The notes: generated by a model not told the origin, from the letters alone. Positions 34,713 to 42,906 are shown, numbered from the stretch's first letter. The stretch is DNA of 64,000 nucleotides from Lactonifactor longoviformis DSM 17459 (GCF_900129135.1 NZ_FQVI01000003.1:207355-271354), one strand, 5' to 3'. Numbers and translations are program-made.

Positions 34713-35612
34713 ATGGAATACGTAGTAGTATCAACTGCAGTGATGGATGATATGACCCTGGCCGACGGAACTTATATGGGAAAGCTGCTGGGGGGAGCGG
34801 GCATTTACGCCCTATGCGGGGCCAAACTGTGGACGGATCAGGTGATATTAGTAACCGGGACCGGGCAGGATTTGTATGACAGGCATAAAAGCTGGTTTGA
34901 GAAGAACCAGCTTTCTACGGAGGGAATTACCATAAAGTCAGAATACAGCCCGATATCAATTCTGCAGTATCAGGAGAATGGGGAGCGAACAGAAACGCCT
35001 CTTTACGGCGCGGAACATTATCAATGGATGGAGGCGGTTCCCCGCGAGATAGAGCCTCACTGCAGGGATGCCAAAGGGGTATATATATTTAAGGGCACGG
35101 ATTCAGGCTATTGGAACGAAATTCTGGACTTAAAGAAACAGTATGGGTTCCGTATCCTGTGGGAGCTGAACGGGGATTATGCCTGCCCCCAGTATGCGAA
35201 TGCTGTCAGGAGTATCGCAGAAGGGATTGATGTTTTTTCCATTAATGCAGCGGAGGCAAAAAGGTTGTTTGGGTGTGAGGAGGCAGAAGCGGTGGAACGG
35301 CTCCGGTCTATGGGAGTGCCTCTCGTCTACTACCGGAGAGGTTCCAAAGGGGCTTATATGATAACTTCCCGGGAGATTCAGGATGTTCCCGGGGTACAAA
35401 ACCTTGCAGTAATAGATTCCACAGGAGGAGGCAACAGTTCCTCCGCCGGAGTACTTTATGGTTATTGTGAGGGACTTGGACCAAAGGAATGCGGTATCCT
35501 TGGCAGTATATCCGCCGCATCCTGCATTACCCAGTATGCTGTCCCGGAAAACATAGATGACGGGCTTCGCAGAAATGCTGAGAGGCTGAGAAGACAGATG
35601 ATGGAGGAGTAA
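34713..35612 (+). CDS. PfkB-fold protein with Asp-to-Asn active-site change (paralogue)
   Basis: A 299-residue PfkB-fold protein related throughout to that at 4478 (for example LADGTYMGKLLGGAGIYAL and FSINAAEAKRLFG). The catalytic signature reads IDSTGGGNSSSAGVL; residue 241 (codon 35433-35435) is Asn where active kinases have Asp. It is followed after 4 bases by the nucleoside phosphorylase gene, as in cluster 1. A canonical PfkB kinase is also in this cluster (27445), which may perform the actual phosphorylation. Confidence 0.8.
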   Translation: MEYVVVSTAVMDDMTLADGTYMGKLLGGAGIYALCGAKLWTDQVILVTGTGQDLYDRHKSWFEKNQLSTEGITIKSEYSPISILQYQENGERTETPLYGAEHYQWMEAVPREIEPHCRDAKGVYIFKGTDSGYWNEILDLKKQYGFRILWELNGDYACPQYANAVRSIAEGIDVFSINAAEAKRLFGCEEAEAVERLRSMGVPLVYYRRGSKGAYMITSREIQDVPGVQNLAVIDSTGGGNSSSAGVLYGYCEGLGPKECGILGSISAASCITQYAVPENIDDGLRRNAERLRRQMMEE

Positions 35613-35616
35613 AAGA

Positions 35617-36537
35617 TTGGGGAAATTAAGCGATAAAATCAGGGCAAAAGAGTCAATCAGACAGATCCATACACAGTATGAATATGACAAAAACATCCCG
35701 GAAAAGGGATTTTATATCCAGGGAAAGCCGGCGTTGACCCAGATAGATACCTCCCAGGTGGGAGAGTTTGTCCTAATCTGTGTCAGGGATGCCCTGTGCT
35801 CTTATGACCAGGATCCGGCTAAAGTCATTGCCGGAAAACTGAATAATGCCCGTATGATAGGTCAGTCCGGAATGTATCTGTCCTACAGCGGATATTACAA
35901 AGGAGCCTCTATTACTGTGGTGAGCGGAGGCAGCGGCGCTCCTGAGATGGAAATGATTTTATATGACTATATGGAACATACGGATGCTCATACCTTTCTA
36001 AGAGTAGGGGGCTCCGGAGGCTTTGGGGATGAGGTGAATCCTGGGGATGTGGTGATTTCCAGCGGAGCGGTACGGGCAGAGGGAATGACAAGAGCCTATA
36101 TTGATGCCGGATATCCGGCGGCCAGCCATTATGAGGTGGTCTGTGCTATGGTGGAAGCTGCAGAGAAGATTGGCCATCCCTATCATGTGGGGGTGACCGT
36201 GTCCAGTGACAGTGACTATGTAGGCGGAGGACGTCCAGGAGTGGGCGGATATCTTCAGCCGGAAAACATAGAAAAGGCAGGGAGCTATAACCGGGCTGGC
36301 TGTCTGAACGGAGACAGGGAGTCTTCCGCCATTATTACTCTTTCAGCCTTATTTCAGCGCCGGGGAGGCTCTGTTTGTTCCGTGGCGGATAACATATGTA
36401 CTGGAAGAAAGTTCAGTGCCGGGGCCGGACACAACGTGGCCGTGGATATTGCCCTGGAAGGCTGCGCCATACTGAAGCGGATGGACGAAGAAAAAAAGGG
36501 AAAACCATACTGGCATCCCGGACTGGCGCAAGATTAA
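35617..36537 (+). CDS. nucleoside phosphorylase-like protein (paralogue)
   Basis: A 306-residue relative of the protein at 5416. VVSGGSGAPEMEMIL, FLRVGGSGGFGDEVNPGDV, YVGGGRPGVGGYLQP and GDRESSAIITL are shared motifs. The start is a TTG six bases after GGAGGAG; no ATG is near. It probably carries out phosphorolysis of a nucleoside-like substrate. The pairing with an Asn-type PfkB protein is kept in both clusters. Confidence 0.78.
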   Translation: MGKLSDKIRAKESIRQIHTQYEYDKNIPEKGFYIQGKPALTQIDTSQVGEFVLICVRDALCSYDQDPAKVIAGKLNNARMIGQSGMYLSYSGYYKGASITVVSGGSGAPEMEMILYDYMEHTDAHTFLRVGGSGGFGDEVNPGDVVISSGAVRAEGMTRAYIDAGYPAASHYEVVCAMVEAAEKIGHPYHVGVTVSSDSDYVGGGRPGVGGYLQPENIEKAGSYNRAGCLNGDRESSAIITLSALFQRRGGSVCSVADNICTGRKFSAGAGHNVAVDIALEGCAILKRMDEEKKGKPYWHPGLAQD

Positions 36538-36567
36538 CTAAGCTATGAGTATGAAGGAAGAAAGCAA

Positions 36568-37317
36568 ATGAAAAAAATAGATGCAACAGAAGCAAGGCCG
36601 CTTATCTGGGAAGAACTGAGAAAAGTGGCCAGGCCCGACTCCCGTTTCAGCTGGGAGTTCGGGGAATTTATTACCGATTATGAAGGCAGCGGCGAGGGCG
36701 CCCGGCGGTTTTGCCAGACAGAGCTGTATCAGAACGCAAAGGTGATTTTTGTCACACCGGACAATAACCTGGAACGCCTCAGGGAACAGGTGATCAGAGA
36801 CAAAAAAACACTGGTAATGACGAATTACGGGATTACCAGAGGCTTTTTTCTGGTAACACCTGATGCGGTTCCGGAAGGGAAGGAAGAACTGGCCTCTTTG
36901 CTGGACGGGGTGGGAAGATATTGGAAGCATCAGACCCTAAAGCAATTAAAAGCGTCTGTGGGAAGAATTGACGTGCTGGTGTCAGGGGCTTCCGCCATTA
37001 CCCCCGGAGGCGTACGGTTTGGAAAAGGCCACGGGTATTTTGATCTGGAGTGGGCGATGCTGTACACCATGGGAATTGTGGATACGGAAACTCCGGTGGT
37101 AGCTGCAGGCCACGACTGCCAGATCATGGACGCGGACGTGGCTGTGAGGGAGTTTGACACGGCTATTGATTATATTGTCACTCCTACCAGGGTGATAAAA
37201 ACCAGGAATGAGTATCCCAAACCCACAAAAGGGGTTATCTGGAGCCTGCTGGAACCAGAGATGAGAGCACAGATTCCGCCATTGTATGAACTATGGTGTA
37301 ACATTCACTGCAAATAA
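36568..37317 (+). CDS. 5-formyltetrahydrofolate cyclo-ligase paralogue (COG0212)
   Basis: A 249-residue protein of the 5-FCL superfamily, of the COG0212 branch. VLVSGASAITPGGVRFGKGHGYFDLEW contains the conserved GKGxGYxD motif region (FGKGHGYFDLEW). True cyclo-ligases are about 190 residues. Published comparative genomics tied COG0212 proteins to thiamine rather than folate metabolism, with the reaction unresolved. Here it sits between the phosphorylase and the SIS gene, with a YjbQ relative nearby. Cluster 1 lacks an equivalent in the window. Confidence 0.78.
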   Translation: MKKIDATEARPLIWEELRKVARPDSRFSWEFGEFITDYEGSGEGARRFCQTELYQNAKVIFVTPDNNLERLREQVIRDKKTLVMTNYGITRGFFLVTPDAVPEGKEELASLLDGVGRYWKHQTLKQLKASVGRIDVLVSGASAITPGGVRFGKGHGYFDLEWAMLYTMGIVDTETPVVAAGHDCQIMDADVAVREFDTAIDYIVTPTRVIKTRNEYPKPTKGVIWSLLEPEMRAQIPPLYELWCNIHCK

Positions 37318-37330
37318 GTAGGAGGTATGA

Positions 37331-38470
37331 ATGGAAGGATATGATAATCCAATGAGACGGCAGGTATTCAGCCTGCCGGATTTAATAGAGCAGCAGGTCA
37401 GTGACTTAATTCCTAAAATTGCGGACCTGTGGACTCGGGAGGAAGCGCTGTGTATTCAGAAAATCATCCTCACCGGTTGCGGGGACTCCTATGCCGCATG
37501 TATGGCGGAGAAGTATACCTTTGAGACGCTGACCGGAATTCCCACAGAGGCAGTCCCGGCCCTTGATCTGGCCAGATATTACTGCAAGGAACAGTTCGGC
37601 CAGGATAAGGGGAATCCCCTGGTGATTGCTGTCAGTAATTCCGGAAATGTGGCCAGGGTCTCTGAGGCAGTGCAGCGGGCCGGTATGCATGGATCTATGA
37701 CCTTGGGAATCACAGGAAACCGGCACTCAGAGCTGGGAAGACACAGTGAAAAAATCCTCTGTTCGCAGATCCCGACTTTTGAAAACGCACCGGGAACCAG
37801 GAGCTATCTTGTGAGTATCCTGGCGCTGAATCTTCTGGCTGTCCGCTTAGGAGAGCTGAGAAGAAACTATACTTCTGAAATGGGGGATCGCTACCGGAAG
37901 GATATCAGAAACCAGTCTGATTTGTTAAGAGAACTGCTTCCCCAAATGGACGGAATCTGCCTGGAGGTTGCCCGTCAGTGGAAGGACTGTCCTTGTTATG
38001 AATATGTGGGGGCCGGATTTGACTATGCAGCAGCCTGGTTCGGACATGCCAAGATTTTGGAGGCGGTGGGAAAGTTCGTCATGCACTGCAATGCGGAGGA
38101 CTGGCATCACCTGAATTTCTTCGCCAGGGAGGCAGATAAGATAGGAACTGTGGTAGTGTGCAATACGGCTAATCCGGCCGTGAGCAGAACGAAAGAAATG
38201 GTAAGGTATGCGCAAAAGCTGGGGCGTCCGCTGGCAATAATAACCGACGGGGGCCCCGAGGATTTTGACAGCGTAAGGGCTGCCTATATCCAGGTACACG
38301 CCCCGGTATATCCCATTCATATGCCTGTCACGCATTTTGCTCCTCTGTGTCTCATGGCAGGGTATCTGTCAGCTATAACAGGAGAAACTTACGGGAGAGA
38401 CGGCGAAGGACCCTGGGAGTTCAGCAAGGGAGGCCGCTGCGTGAGAGAAAGTGAGATCATAATCAGGTAA
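37331..38470 (+). CDS. SIS-domain protein (paralogue)
   Basis: A 379-residue protein with two SIS domains, collinear with that at 122. LTGCGDSYAACMAEKYTFE and IAVSNSGNVARVSEA are the phosphosugar-binding loops. TAGGAGGT precedes the ATG. It follows the COG0212 gene within the operon. The likely role is isomerisation or deglycation of a phosphorylated sugar derivative released by the upstream steps. Confidence 0.8.
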   Translation: MEGYDNPMRRQVFSLPDLIEQQVSDLIPKIADLWTREEALCIQKIILTGCGDSYAACMAEKYTFETLTGIPTEAVPALDLARYYCKEQFGQDKGNPLVIAVSNSGNVARVSEAVQRAGMHGSMTLGITGNRHSELGRHSEKILCSQIPTFENAPGTRSYLVSILALNLLAVRLGELRRNYTSEMGDRYRKDIRNQSDLLRELLPQMDGICLEVARQWKDCPCYEYVGAGFDYAAAWFGHAKILEAVGKFVMHCNAEDWHHLNFFAREADKIGTVVVCNTANPAVSRTKEMVRYAQKLGRPLAIITDGGPEDFDSVRAAYIQVHAPVYPIHMPVTHFAPLCLMAGYLSAITGETYGRDGEGPWEFSKGGRCVRESEIIIR

Positions 38471-38486
38471 TAGAGGGAGAGATATA

Positions 38487-39125
38487 ATGTTGTTTTTAAG
38501 AAAGGGCGCTCTTTATTTGGGAGGAATGATTATCCTCACATTGGGACAGCGGCTGTTTGTGGAGGCAGGCTTGGGGGCAGACGCACTGGATGCTCTCTGT
38601 GTGGGACTGTCTGAGAGCGCGGGGCTTACCCCGGGAACATGGGTGGCGGCCACCGCCTTTCTCATGATGTGTACAGCAGCAGTCTTATCCGGAAGAAAAC
38701 CATTGGCGGGAGGGTTGGTGTCCTCATTTATCTTCGGCGTATTCTTTGATCTGTGGGCACGGTTTTTTCAACACTTTTACGAACCAGACAGTATGGGGAT
38801 CCGTATCTTGATGTACGGAGCAGGAATTCTTTTAGGCCCTCTGGGAACAGCCATATATTTTAAAAGCGGGTTTGCCAAAAGTGCATTGGATGATTTTATT
38901 TTTGCAATAAAAGACAGGCTCCATCTTAGTATTAGAGTGACGAAAACGTCTGTTGAGATCGGACTGTGCACGCTGGCATTTTTGTTCGGCGGACCTATTG
39001 GCATTGCAACTATTCTTACTGCGGTACTCTACGGGCCTCTTCTGCAGGGATTTATGAATAGGCTGGACAATATGTGCACCATATGTGTAAGGAGTGGATT
39101 ACATGGCTTTGTTAAGAAAATTTGA
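38487..39125 (+). CDS. YczE/YitT-like membrane protein
   Basis: A 212-residue integral membrane protein with about five helices. GLGADALDALCVGLSES and the later FKSGFAKSALDDFIFAI form a repeated glycine/aspartate motif typical of the YczE/YitT group. Function is not established; transport is possible. It ends 23 bases inside the start of the YjbQ-like gene and belongs to the cluster 2 operon. Confidence 0.75.
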   Translation: MLFLRKGALYLGGMIILTLGQRLFVEAGLGADALDALCVGLSESAGLTPGTWVAATAFLMMCTAAVLSGRKPLAGGLVSSFIFGVFFDLWARFFQHFYEPDSMGIRILMYGAGILLGPLGTAIYFKSGFAKSALDDFIFAIKDRLHLSIRVTKTSVEIGLCTLAFLFGGPIGIATILTAVLYGPLLQGFMNRLDNMCTICVRSGLHGFVKKI

Positions 39126-39426
39126 GATAAGCACAGTGTATAATGATATTTACGATATTACAGATAGTATAAAGGAGACTGTGAGTAAGAGCGGGGTGCA
39201 GGAGGAAATATGCAGGCTGATTCCCACCAGAATTGACTTTCATCATCAGCATGATAGTCCGCAGGATGCTGCGGGCCATGTTAAGTCAGCACTGCTGGGA
39301 ATAGAAAGGATGTTCATTATCCATAAGGGAAAATTGCTGGTTGGCGGTTCCCAGGGAATCTACTTTCTGGAGTTCGATGGACCCAGGAACAGGGAGTATT
39401 ATGTGAAGGTGATAGGAGACGTATAA
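39103..39426 (+). CDS. YjbQ-family protein with internal deletion
   Basis: A 107-residue relative of the protein at 1275. The N-terminal part and the C-terminal PTRIDFHHQHDSPQDAAGHVKS and GGSQGIYFLEFDGPRNR are kept, but about 26 residues in the middle, including the HTTAG signature, are missing while the frame stays open. AAGGAG eight bases before the ATG supports this start. The protein probably cannot have normal family activity. Last gene of cluster 2. Confidence 0.75.
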   Translation: MALLRKFEISTVYNDIYDITDSIKETVSKSGVQEEICRLIPTRIDFHHQHDSPQDAAGHVKSALLGIERMFIIHKGKLLVGGSQGIYFLEFDGPRNREYYVKVIGDV

Positions 39427-39455
39427 CATATTGATATATCTTCACAAAAACCTTG

Positions 39456-39857
39456 TCAATAACTTTTGAAAATGCCACTTTTTAAATAGGCTCTTCTATG
39501 AGGAGCGAATTTCTGGCCGTTGCCAAACCATTCAAAAGGAGCTGCATCCACCTGAATGAGTTTCCCGACATAGGCCTTACGCTTGCCCCCAATGGGGGCG
39601 ATTTTTATTTTTTTTCTTCTGAGGGCTTTGAATGCCAGCATTTTTAGTATACTAAGAAGAGAGGAATATGATATAGTAATGTCATACTTGTCTTTGAGAA
39701 TTTTTTGAAAGTGAAGGAAGTTGGCCTGCGAATACTCTGGGAAAGAGTGGATAGCAAGGACAGCTTCTTTTTCTTTGTCAGAAAGAGTGTGCACAGGCTT
39801 TCTACCAGTATTTCCATGAATGAGGGAGGATGCGCCAGAAGAGAGGATTCTTTCATA
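39456..39857 (-). pseudogene. ISNCY-like transposase fragment
   Basis: An open frame of about 133 codons lacking a start upstream (stops at 39858-39863). It reads through SSLIHGNTGRKPVHTLS, SQANFLHFQKILKDKYDITISYSS and GKLIQVDAAPFEWFGNG, which match the part of ISNCY-type transposases from the end of the DNA-binding region to the first catalytic Asp (VDA). The rest of the enzyme (usually over 400 residues) is absent, so the element is dead. It lies at the right edge of cluster 2, 75 bases before the repeated promoter. Confidence 0.7.
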
Positions 39858-39948
39858 CTATTATAGGTTCCACAAAAGTGACATTTTCATAAGTGAATCC
39901 TAACGCGATATTATCACAAGTTAACAACAATAACGAAAGGAGAAATAG

Positions 39949-39977
39949 TTGTGATATAATAGGAAAAAAGTTATAAT
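39949..39977 (+). promoter_or_regulatory. promoter of the lipoprotein gene
   Basis: TTGTGA and TATAAT are separated by 17 bases. TATCACAA upstream (39911-39918) and TTGTGATA at the -35 box are inverted copies of each other and could bind a regulator. Related to the promoter at 26128. Confidence 0.65.
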
Positions 39978-40015
39978 ATATAGAAGCAGGAGTATTGTTA
40001 ATAGTACAAGGGATG

Positions 40016-40065
40016 AAATGTGTTGATTTTGTGATGGAAGATTTAAGAAAGTGTAAAGACTAAAT
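40016..40065 (+). repeat. 50-bp direct repeat, right copy
   Basis: Identical to 26268-26317. Here it lies in the leader between the promoter at 39949 and the lipoprotein gene. A short frame from ATG 40013 would end in CVDFVMEDLRKCKD as in the left copy. Confidence 0.9.
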
Positions 40066-40136
40066 TAAAATTAGGTATTTTATGTCTGCTATGCGGAAAT
40101 AAAGAATAGAAAAATGTATGCGAAGGAGAAAGAGTG

Positions 40137-41285
40137 ATGAAAAAGAAAGCGGCAATGCTGACGGTACTGTGCTTATTAGCAGTTTCTATCAGCGGGTGCG
40201 GACAAAAGGCAGATACCCAGAAAGTACCCGATGAAACAACAGTCAAAGCTGAGAAAAGCGAATGGGAAGATAACAGTAAAGAAGTGGAGGCATTGAAAAA
40301 ATTATCTCTGACTGCCTATCCCGGCAGAACCATTGGGGAGGCATTTACCGGAGAATACGAAGTAGTTGAATGGAAGTATAAAGAGGAAGACGGAAAAAAA
40401 TTTCTTAAATGTTCTTTTATCCATCAGGAAAAGGAATACAGTCTGACGATTTATAAAGATGAATATGAGAATGTGAATGCGGCAGAGTATTATGCCGGGA
40501 AGGAAAAGCAGAGTCCGGAAGAAATGCAAAATTTCTGCCAGGAGCTCTTTTCCCAGGGAGAGACAGTGTCTTCCGAAGAATCCCAGGAATTTCCGGAGAG
40601 TCGGGCCGGATATTACAGCAACGGATACTGGGCAATGGATCTGAAGAGCATTGACAATACCTCTGGAACGGTTCTGTATGATGGATATGAGTATGCATAC
40701 AGCCCTACGCAATTTGCCTGCAAAGATCAGGAGGGAAAAATTATTGACGGAAACACCTTGGAATTCAGCGGCGTGACCATTACCTGGGAGGGAGACTCGT
40801 TTACTCTGACGGAGGGAAGAGATGCCATGATTATGAGCAGCATGGCGGGAAATAACCATGACACGGAACATGGAGCCGGGAAGTATGTAAAAAGCGAAAG
40901 ACCCAAGGAAGATGCCCAGGAACAGGATACAGGCACAGCCAGAAATATTGAACTGTATGCCGGAGAGTATAACGATTACCGCTGGTTCGGTGACAATCCA
41001 AATTGTCCGGAGAATCCATGCATGATCTCCGTATCGAATGTTACGGATACTTCCTTTGACTTCAGGATAGAACAGTGGGATCCGTCATCGAATTCATACA
41101 GTGTAATCTTTAACAAGCATACGGCAGTATTTACTGGAGACGGGACAACAGCTGCATATTTTGGAAAGCAGTATACACTAAACTTTACTTTCCCTGATGT
41201 GACTACCATTGAAGTTTCGGGATTTGACCCGACGGAAGGCATTTCTTATATGTGCAACGGGATTCCCGGACATGAATTCAGCTGA
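40137..41285 (+). CDS. lipoprotein of unknown function
   Basis: A 382-residue secreted protein. The signal peptide ends in the lipobox SISGCGQ, so it is anchored to the outer face of the membrane. The middle part has repeats of short acidic stretches, and the C-terminal 100 residues read like a beta-rich domain (FRIEQWDPSSNSYSVIFNKH, TFPDVTTIEVSGFD). No named family was recognised. AAGGAG eight bases upstream fixes the ATG at 40137; a GTG just before it is also in frame. Confidence 0.8.
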   Translation: MKKKAAMLTVLCLLAVSISGCGQKADTQKVPDETTVKAEKSEWEDNSKEVEALKKLSLTAYPGRTIGEAFTGEYEVVEWKYKEEDGKKFLKCSFIHQEKEYSLTIYKDEYENVNAAEYYAGKEKQSPEEMQNFCQELFSQGETVSSEESQEFPESRAGYYSNGYWAMDLKSIDNTSGTVLYDGYEYAYSPTQFACKDQEGKIIDGNTLEFSGVTITWEGDSFTLTEGRDAMIMSSMAGNNHDTEHGAGKYVKSERPKEDAQEQDTGTARNIELYAGEYNDYRWFGDNPNCPENPCMISVSNVTDTSFDFRIEQWDPSSNSYSVIFNKHTAVFTGDGTTAAYFGKQYTLNFTFPDVTTIEVSGFDPTEGISYMCNGIPGHEFS

Positions 41286-41314
41286 TCCATTTTTATATAA
41301 TATTCACAAATACC

Positions 41315-41343
41315 TTGAAAACTATGGGTAAATGCGCTATAAT
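41315..41343 (+). promoter_or_regulatory. promoter of ribU
   Basis: TTGAAA and TATAAT with a 17-base spacer, placed about 25 bases before the FMN aptamer. Confidence 0.75.
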
Positions 41344-41365
41344 TTCCTATAGAATAAAAGAAAAT

Positions 41366-41480
41366 TCTTCGGGGCAGGGTGTAATTCCCTACCGGCGGTG
41401 ACAGTCCGCGACCCATGCAAATGGCTGAACTGGTGTAATTCCAGTACCGACAGTATAGTCTGGATGTGAGAAGAAGGTAA
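41366..41480 (+). ncRNA. FMN riboswitch (RFN element)
   Basis: The conserved order TCTTCGGGGCAGGG, AATTCCCTACCGGCGG, GACAGTCCGCGACCC, CTGGTGTAATTCCAGTACCG, ACAGTATAGTCTGGATG and GAGAAGA is that of the RFN aptamer. FMN binding turns off the riboflavin transporter gene downstream through the terminator at 41502. Confidence 0.95.
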
Positions 41481-41501
41481 TATGATATCCATCGTTTATC
41501 T

Positions 41502-41530
41502 GCCCCGGATGCTGTATCCGGGGCTTTTTT
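41502..41530 (+). terminator. terminator of the FMN riboswitch
   Basis: GCCCCGGAT and ATCCGGGGC form a perfect 9-bp stem with a GCTGT loop followed by TTTTTT. It is the expression platform that stops transcription before ribU when FMN is bound. Confidence 0.92.
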
Positions 41531-41586
41531 CGTAAGAATTTCCTTTTATGCTGATTAAAATAACATGAAAAAAGGAGAGAACGAAA

Positions 41587-42225
41587 ATGAGTGAACAAGT
41601 TGTAAGCAACAAAAATGTAAGGAATGCCCGCACGGCGAACAGATCAAAGATCAGAACCATGGTACAGATTGGCATGCTTTCCGCTATCGCAGTGATTCTG
41701 ATGTCTTTTGAATTTCCCCTTCCTTTTGCTCCGGCATTTTATAAGATTGATCTGAGTGAAGTTCCGGTACTGATTGGATGCTTTGCAATGGGTCCTCTGG
41801 CAGGCGTGATTATTGAGCTGATTAAGGTAGTTCTTCATATGGTATTTATGGGAACGACAACGGCCGGCGTAGGGGATGTGGCAAACTTTGTAATTGGGTG
41901 TGCCTTTATTGTACCGGCAGGATTGCTCTACAAGTATAAGAGGACCAGAAAAGCCGCTTTGGTTGGAATGGGTGCCGGGACTGCGATTATGACGGTGATC
42001 GGAGGTTTGTGCAATGCGTTCGTGTTACTGCCTCTCTATGCAGCGGCATTTGGAGGAATGGAAGCGATCATCGCGGCCGGTTCAGCAATCAATGGGGGAA
42101 TTAACGGAGTAGCTACATTTGTGCTTCTGGCAGTAACGCCCTTTAATCTGGTAAAAGGGGTTGTGGTTTCCCTGATAACTCTGCTATTATATAAAAGAGT
42201 CAGAGTTTTATTAAAAGGAGAATAA
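41587..42225 (+). CDS. ribU: riboflavin ECF transporter S component
   Basis: A 212-residue membrane protein with about six helices. LMSFEFPLPFAPAFYKIDLSEVPVLIG and PLAGVIIELIKVVLH (in parts) are typical of RibU, the riboflavin-binding subunit that works with the shared EcfAA'T module. The FMN riboswitch directly upstream confirms the substrate. AAAGGAGAG precedes the ATG. The NUDIX gene follows after five bases. Confidence 0.93.
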   Translation: MSEQVVSNKNVRNARTANRSKIRTMVQIGMLSAIAVILMSFEFPLPFAPAFYKIDLSEVPVLIGCFAMGPLAGVIIELIKVVLHMVFMGTTTAGVGDVANFVIGCAFIVPAGLLYKYKRTRKAALVGMGAGTAIMTVIGGLCNAFVLLPLYAAAFGGMEAIIAAGSAINGGINGVATFVLLAVTPFNLVKGVVVSLITLLLYKRVRVLLKGE

Positions 42226-42230
42226 CCACT

Positions 42231-42848
42231 ATGGGACATATTCATAAAGTGACACCGCTGACAGAGAATAAGCATCTTAATATGTATGCTATTGACGCAA
42301 CCAGCAAGATAGGCACGCCGGTACACTATTTTGTATCATCCAGGGCGGAGAGTACGGAGGGCCTGAAGCTGGTGACCGGCAAGAACCATCCGGACGGTGT
42401 GGTAATTTACAGCCTGTACGGTGAGAAGAAAGACAGGGTAGTGCTGGTGCGTCAGTACCGTTATACGATTGATGATTATATTTATGAATTTCCGGCGGGC
42501 CTGGTGGAACCCGGTGAGAATTATCGGGAGGCCGGAATCCGGGAAATGAAAGAGGAGACTGGACTGGACTTTGAGCCGTTTAAGGTGGATAAGGCCTATG
42601 AAAAGCCATTTTTCACAACTATTGGAATGACAGATGAATCCTGTGCAACGGTTTATGGATATGCATGCGGTACCCCCTCCAAGTGCGGATTGGAAGATTC
42701 CGAAGAGCTGGAGATAGTACTCGCAGACCGGGAAGAAGTAAAAAGAATTTTAAGGGAAGAAAAAGTAGCAATTATCTGCGCGTATATGCTGATGCATTTT
42801 CTCCATGAGGAAGAGGAGCCTTTTGGATTTTTGCAGGAAGAATTATAG
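42231..42848 (+). CDS. NUDIX hydrolase, ADP-ribose pyrophosphatase-like
   Basis: A 205-residue protein with a full Nudix box, GLVEPGENYREAGIREMKEE followed by TGL (about residues 87-109), preceded by RQYRYTIDDYIYEFPAG as in ADP-ribose and FAD pyrophosphatases. It hydrolyses a nucleoside diphosphate derivative. It lies five bases after ribU with its ribosome binding site in the ribU end, so it is under the FMN riboswitch. A role in FAD or flavin turnover is inferred; ADP-ribose is the family default. Confidence 0.88.
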   Translation: MGHIHKVTPLTENKHLNMYAIDATSKIGTPVHYFVSSRAESTEGLKLVTGKNHPDGVVIYSLYGEKKDRVVLVRQYRYTIDDYIYEFPAGLVEPGENYREAGIREMKEETGLDFEPFKVDKAYEKPFFTTIGMTDESCATVYGYACGTPSKCGLEDSEELEIVLADREEVKRILREEKVAIICAYMLMHFLHEEEEPFGFLQEEL

Positions 42849-42866
42849 GCAGTGAGCTGCAAATAC

Positions 42867-42906
42867 AGAGACAATGAAAGTTATCAGATTTTCATTGTCT
42901 CTTTTT
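42867..42906 (+). terminator. Rho-independent terminator of ribU operon
   Basis: AGAGACAATGAAA pairs perfectly with TTTCATTGTCTCT across a 10-base loop and is followed by TTTT. It lies 18 bases after the NUDIX stop. Confidence 0.92.

Noticed and set aside
1..39426. TPP riboswitch near the YjbQ or COG0212 genes
   Set aside because: No sequence resembling the THI element was found upstream of either cluster, so the thiamine link rests on gene families only.
39644..39856. Minus-strand 70-codon frame at the cluster 2 edge
   Set aside because: It is an out-of-frame reading of the transposase remnant; the other frame matches the ISNCY family.
26268..40065. The 50-bp repeats as phage or ICE attachment sites
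   Set aside because: No integrase, tRNA end or mobile-element genes lie between them; they look like a repeated promoter-leader region.
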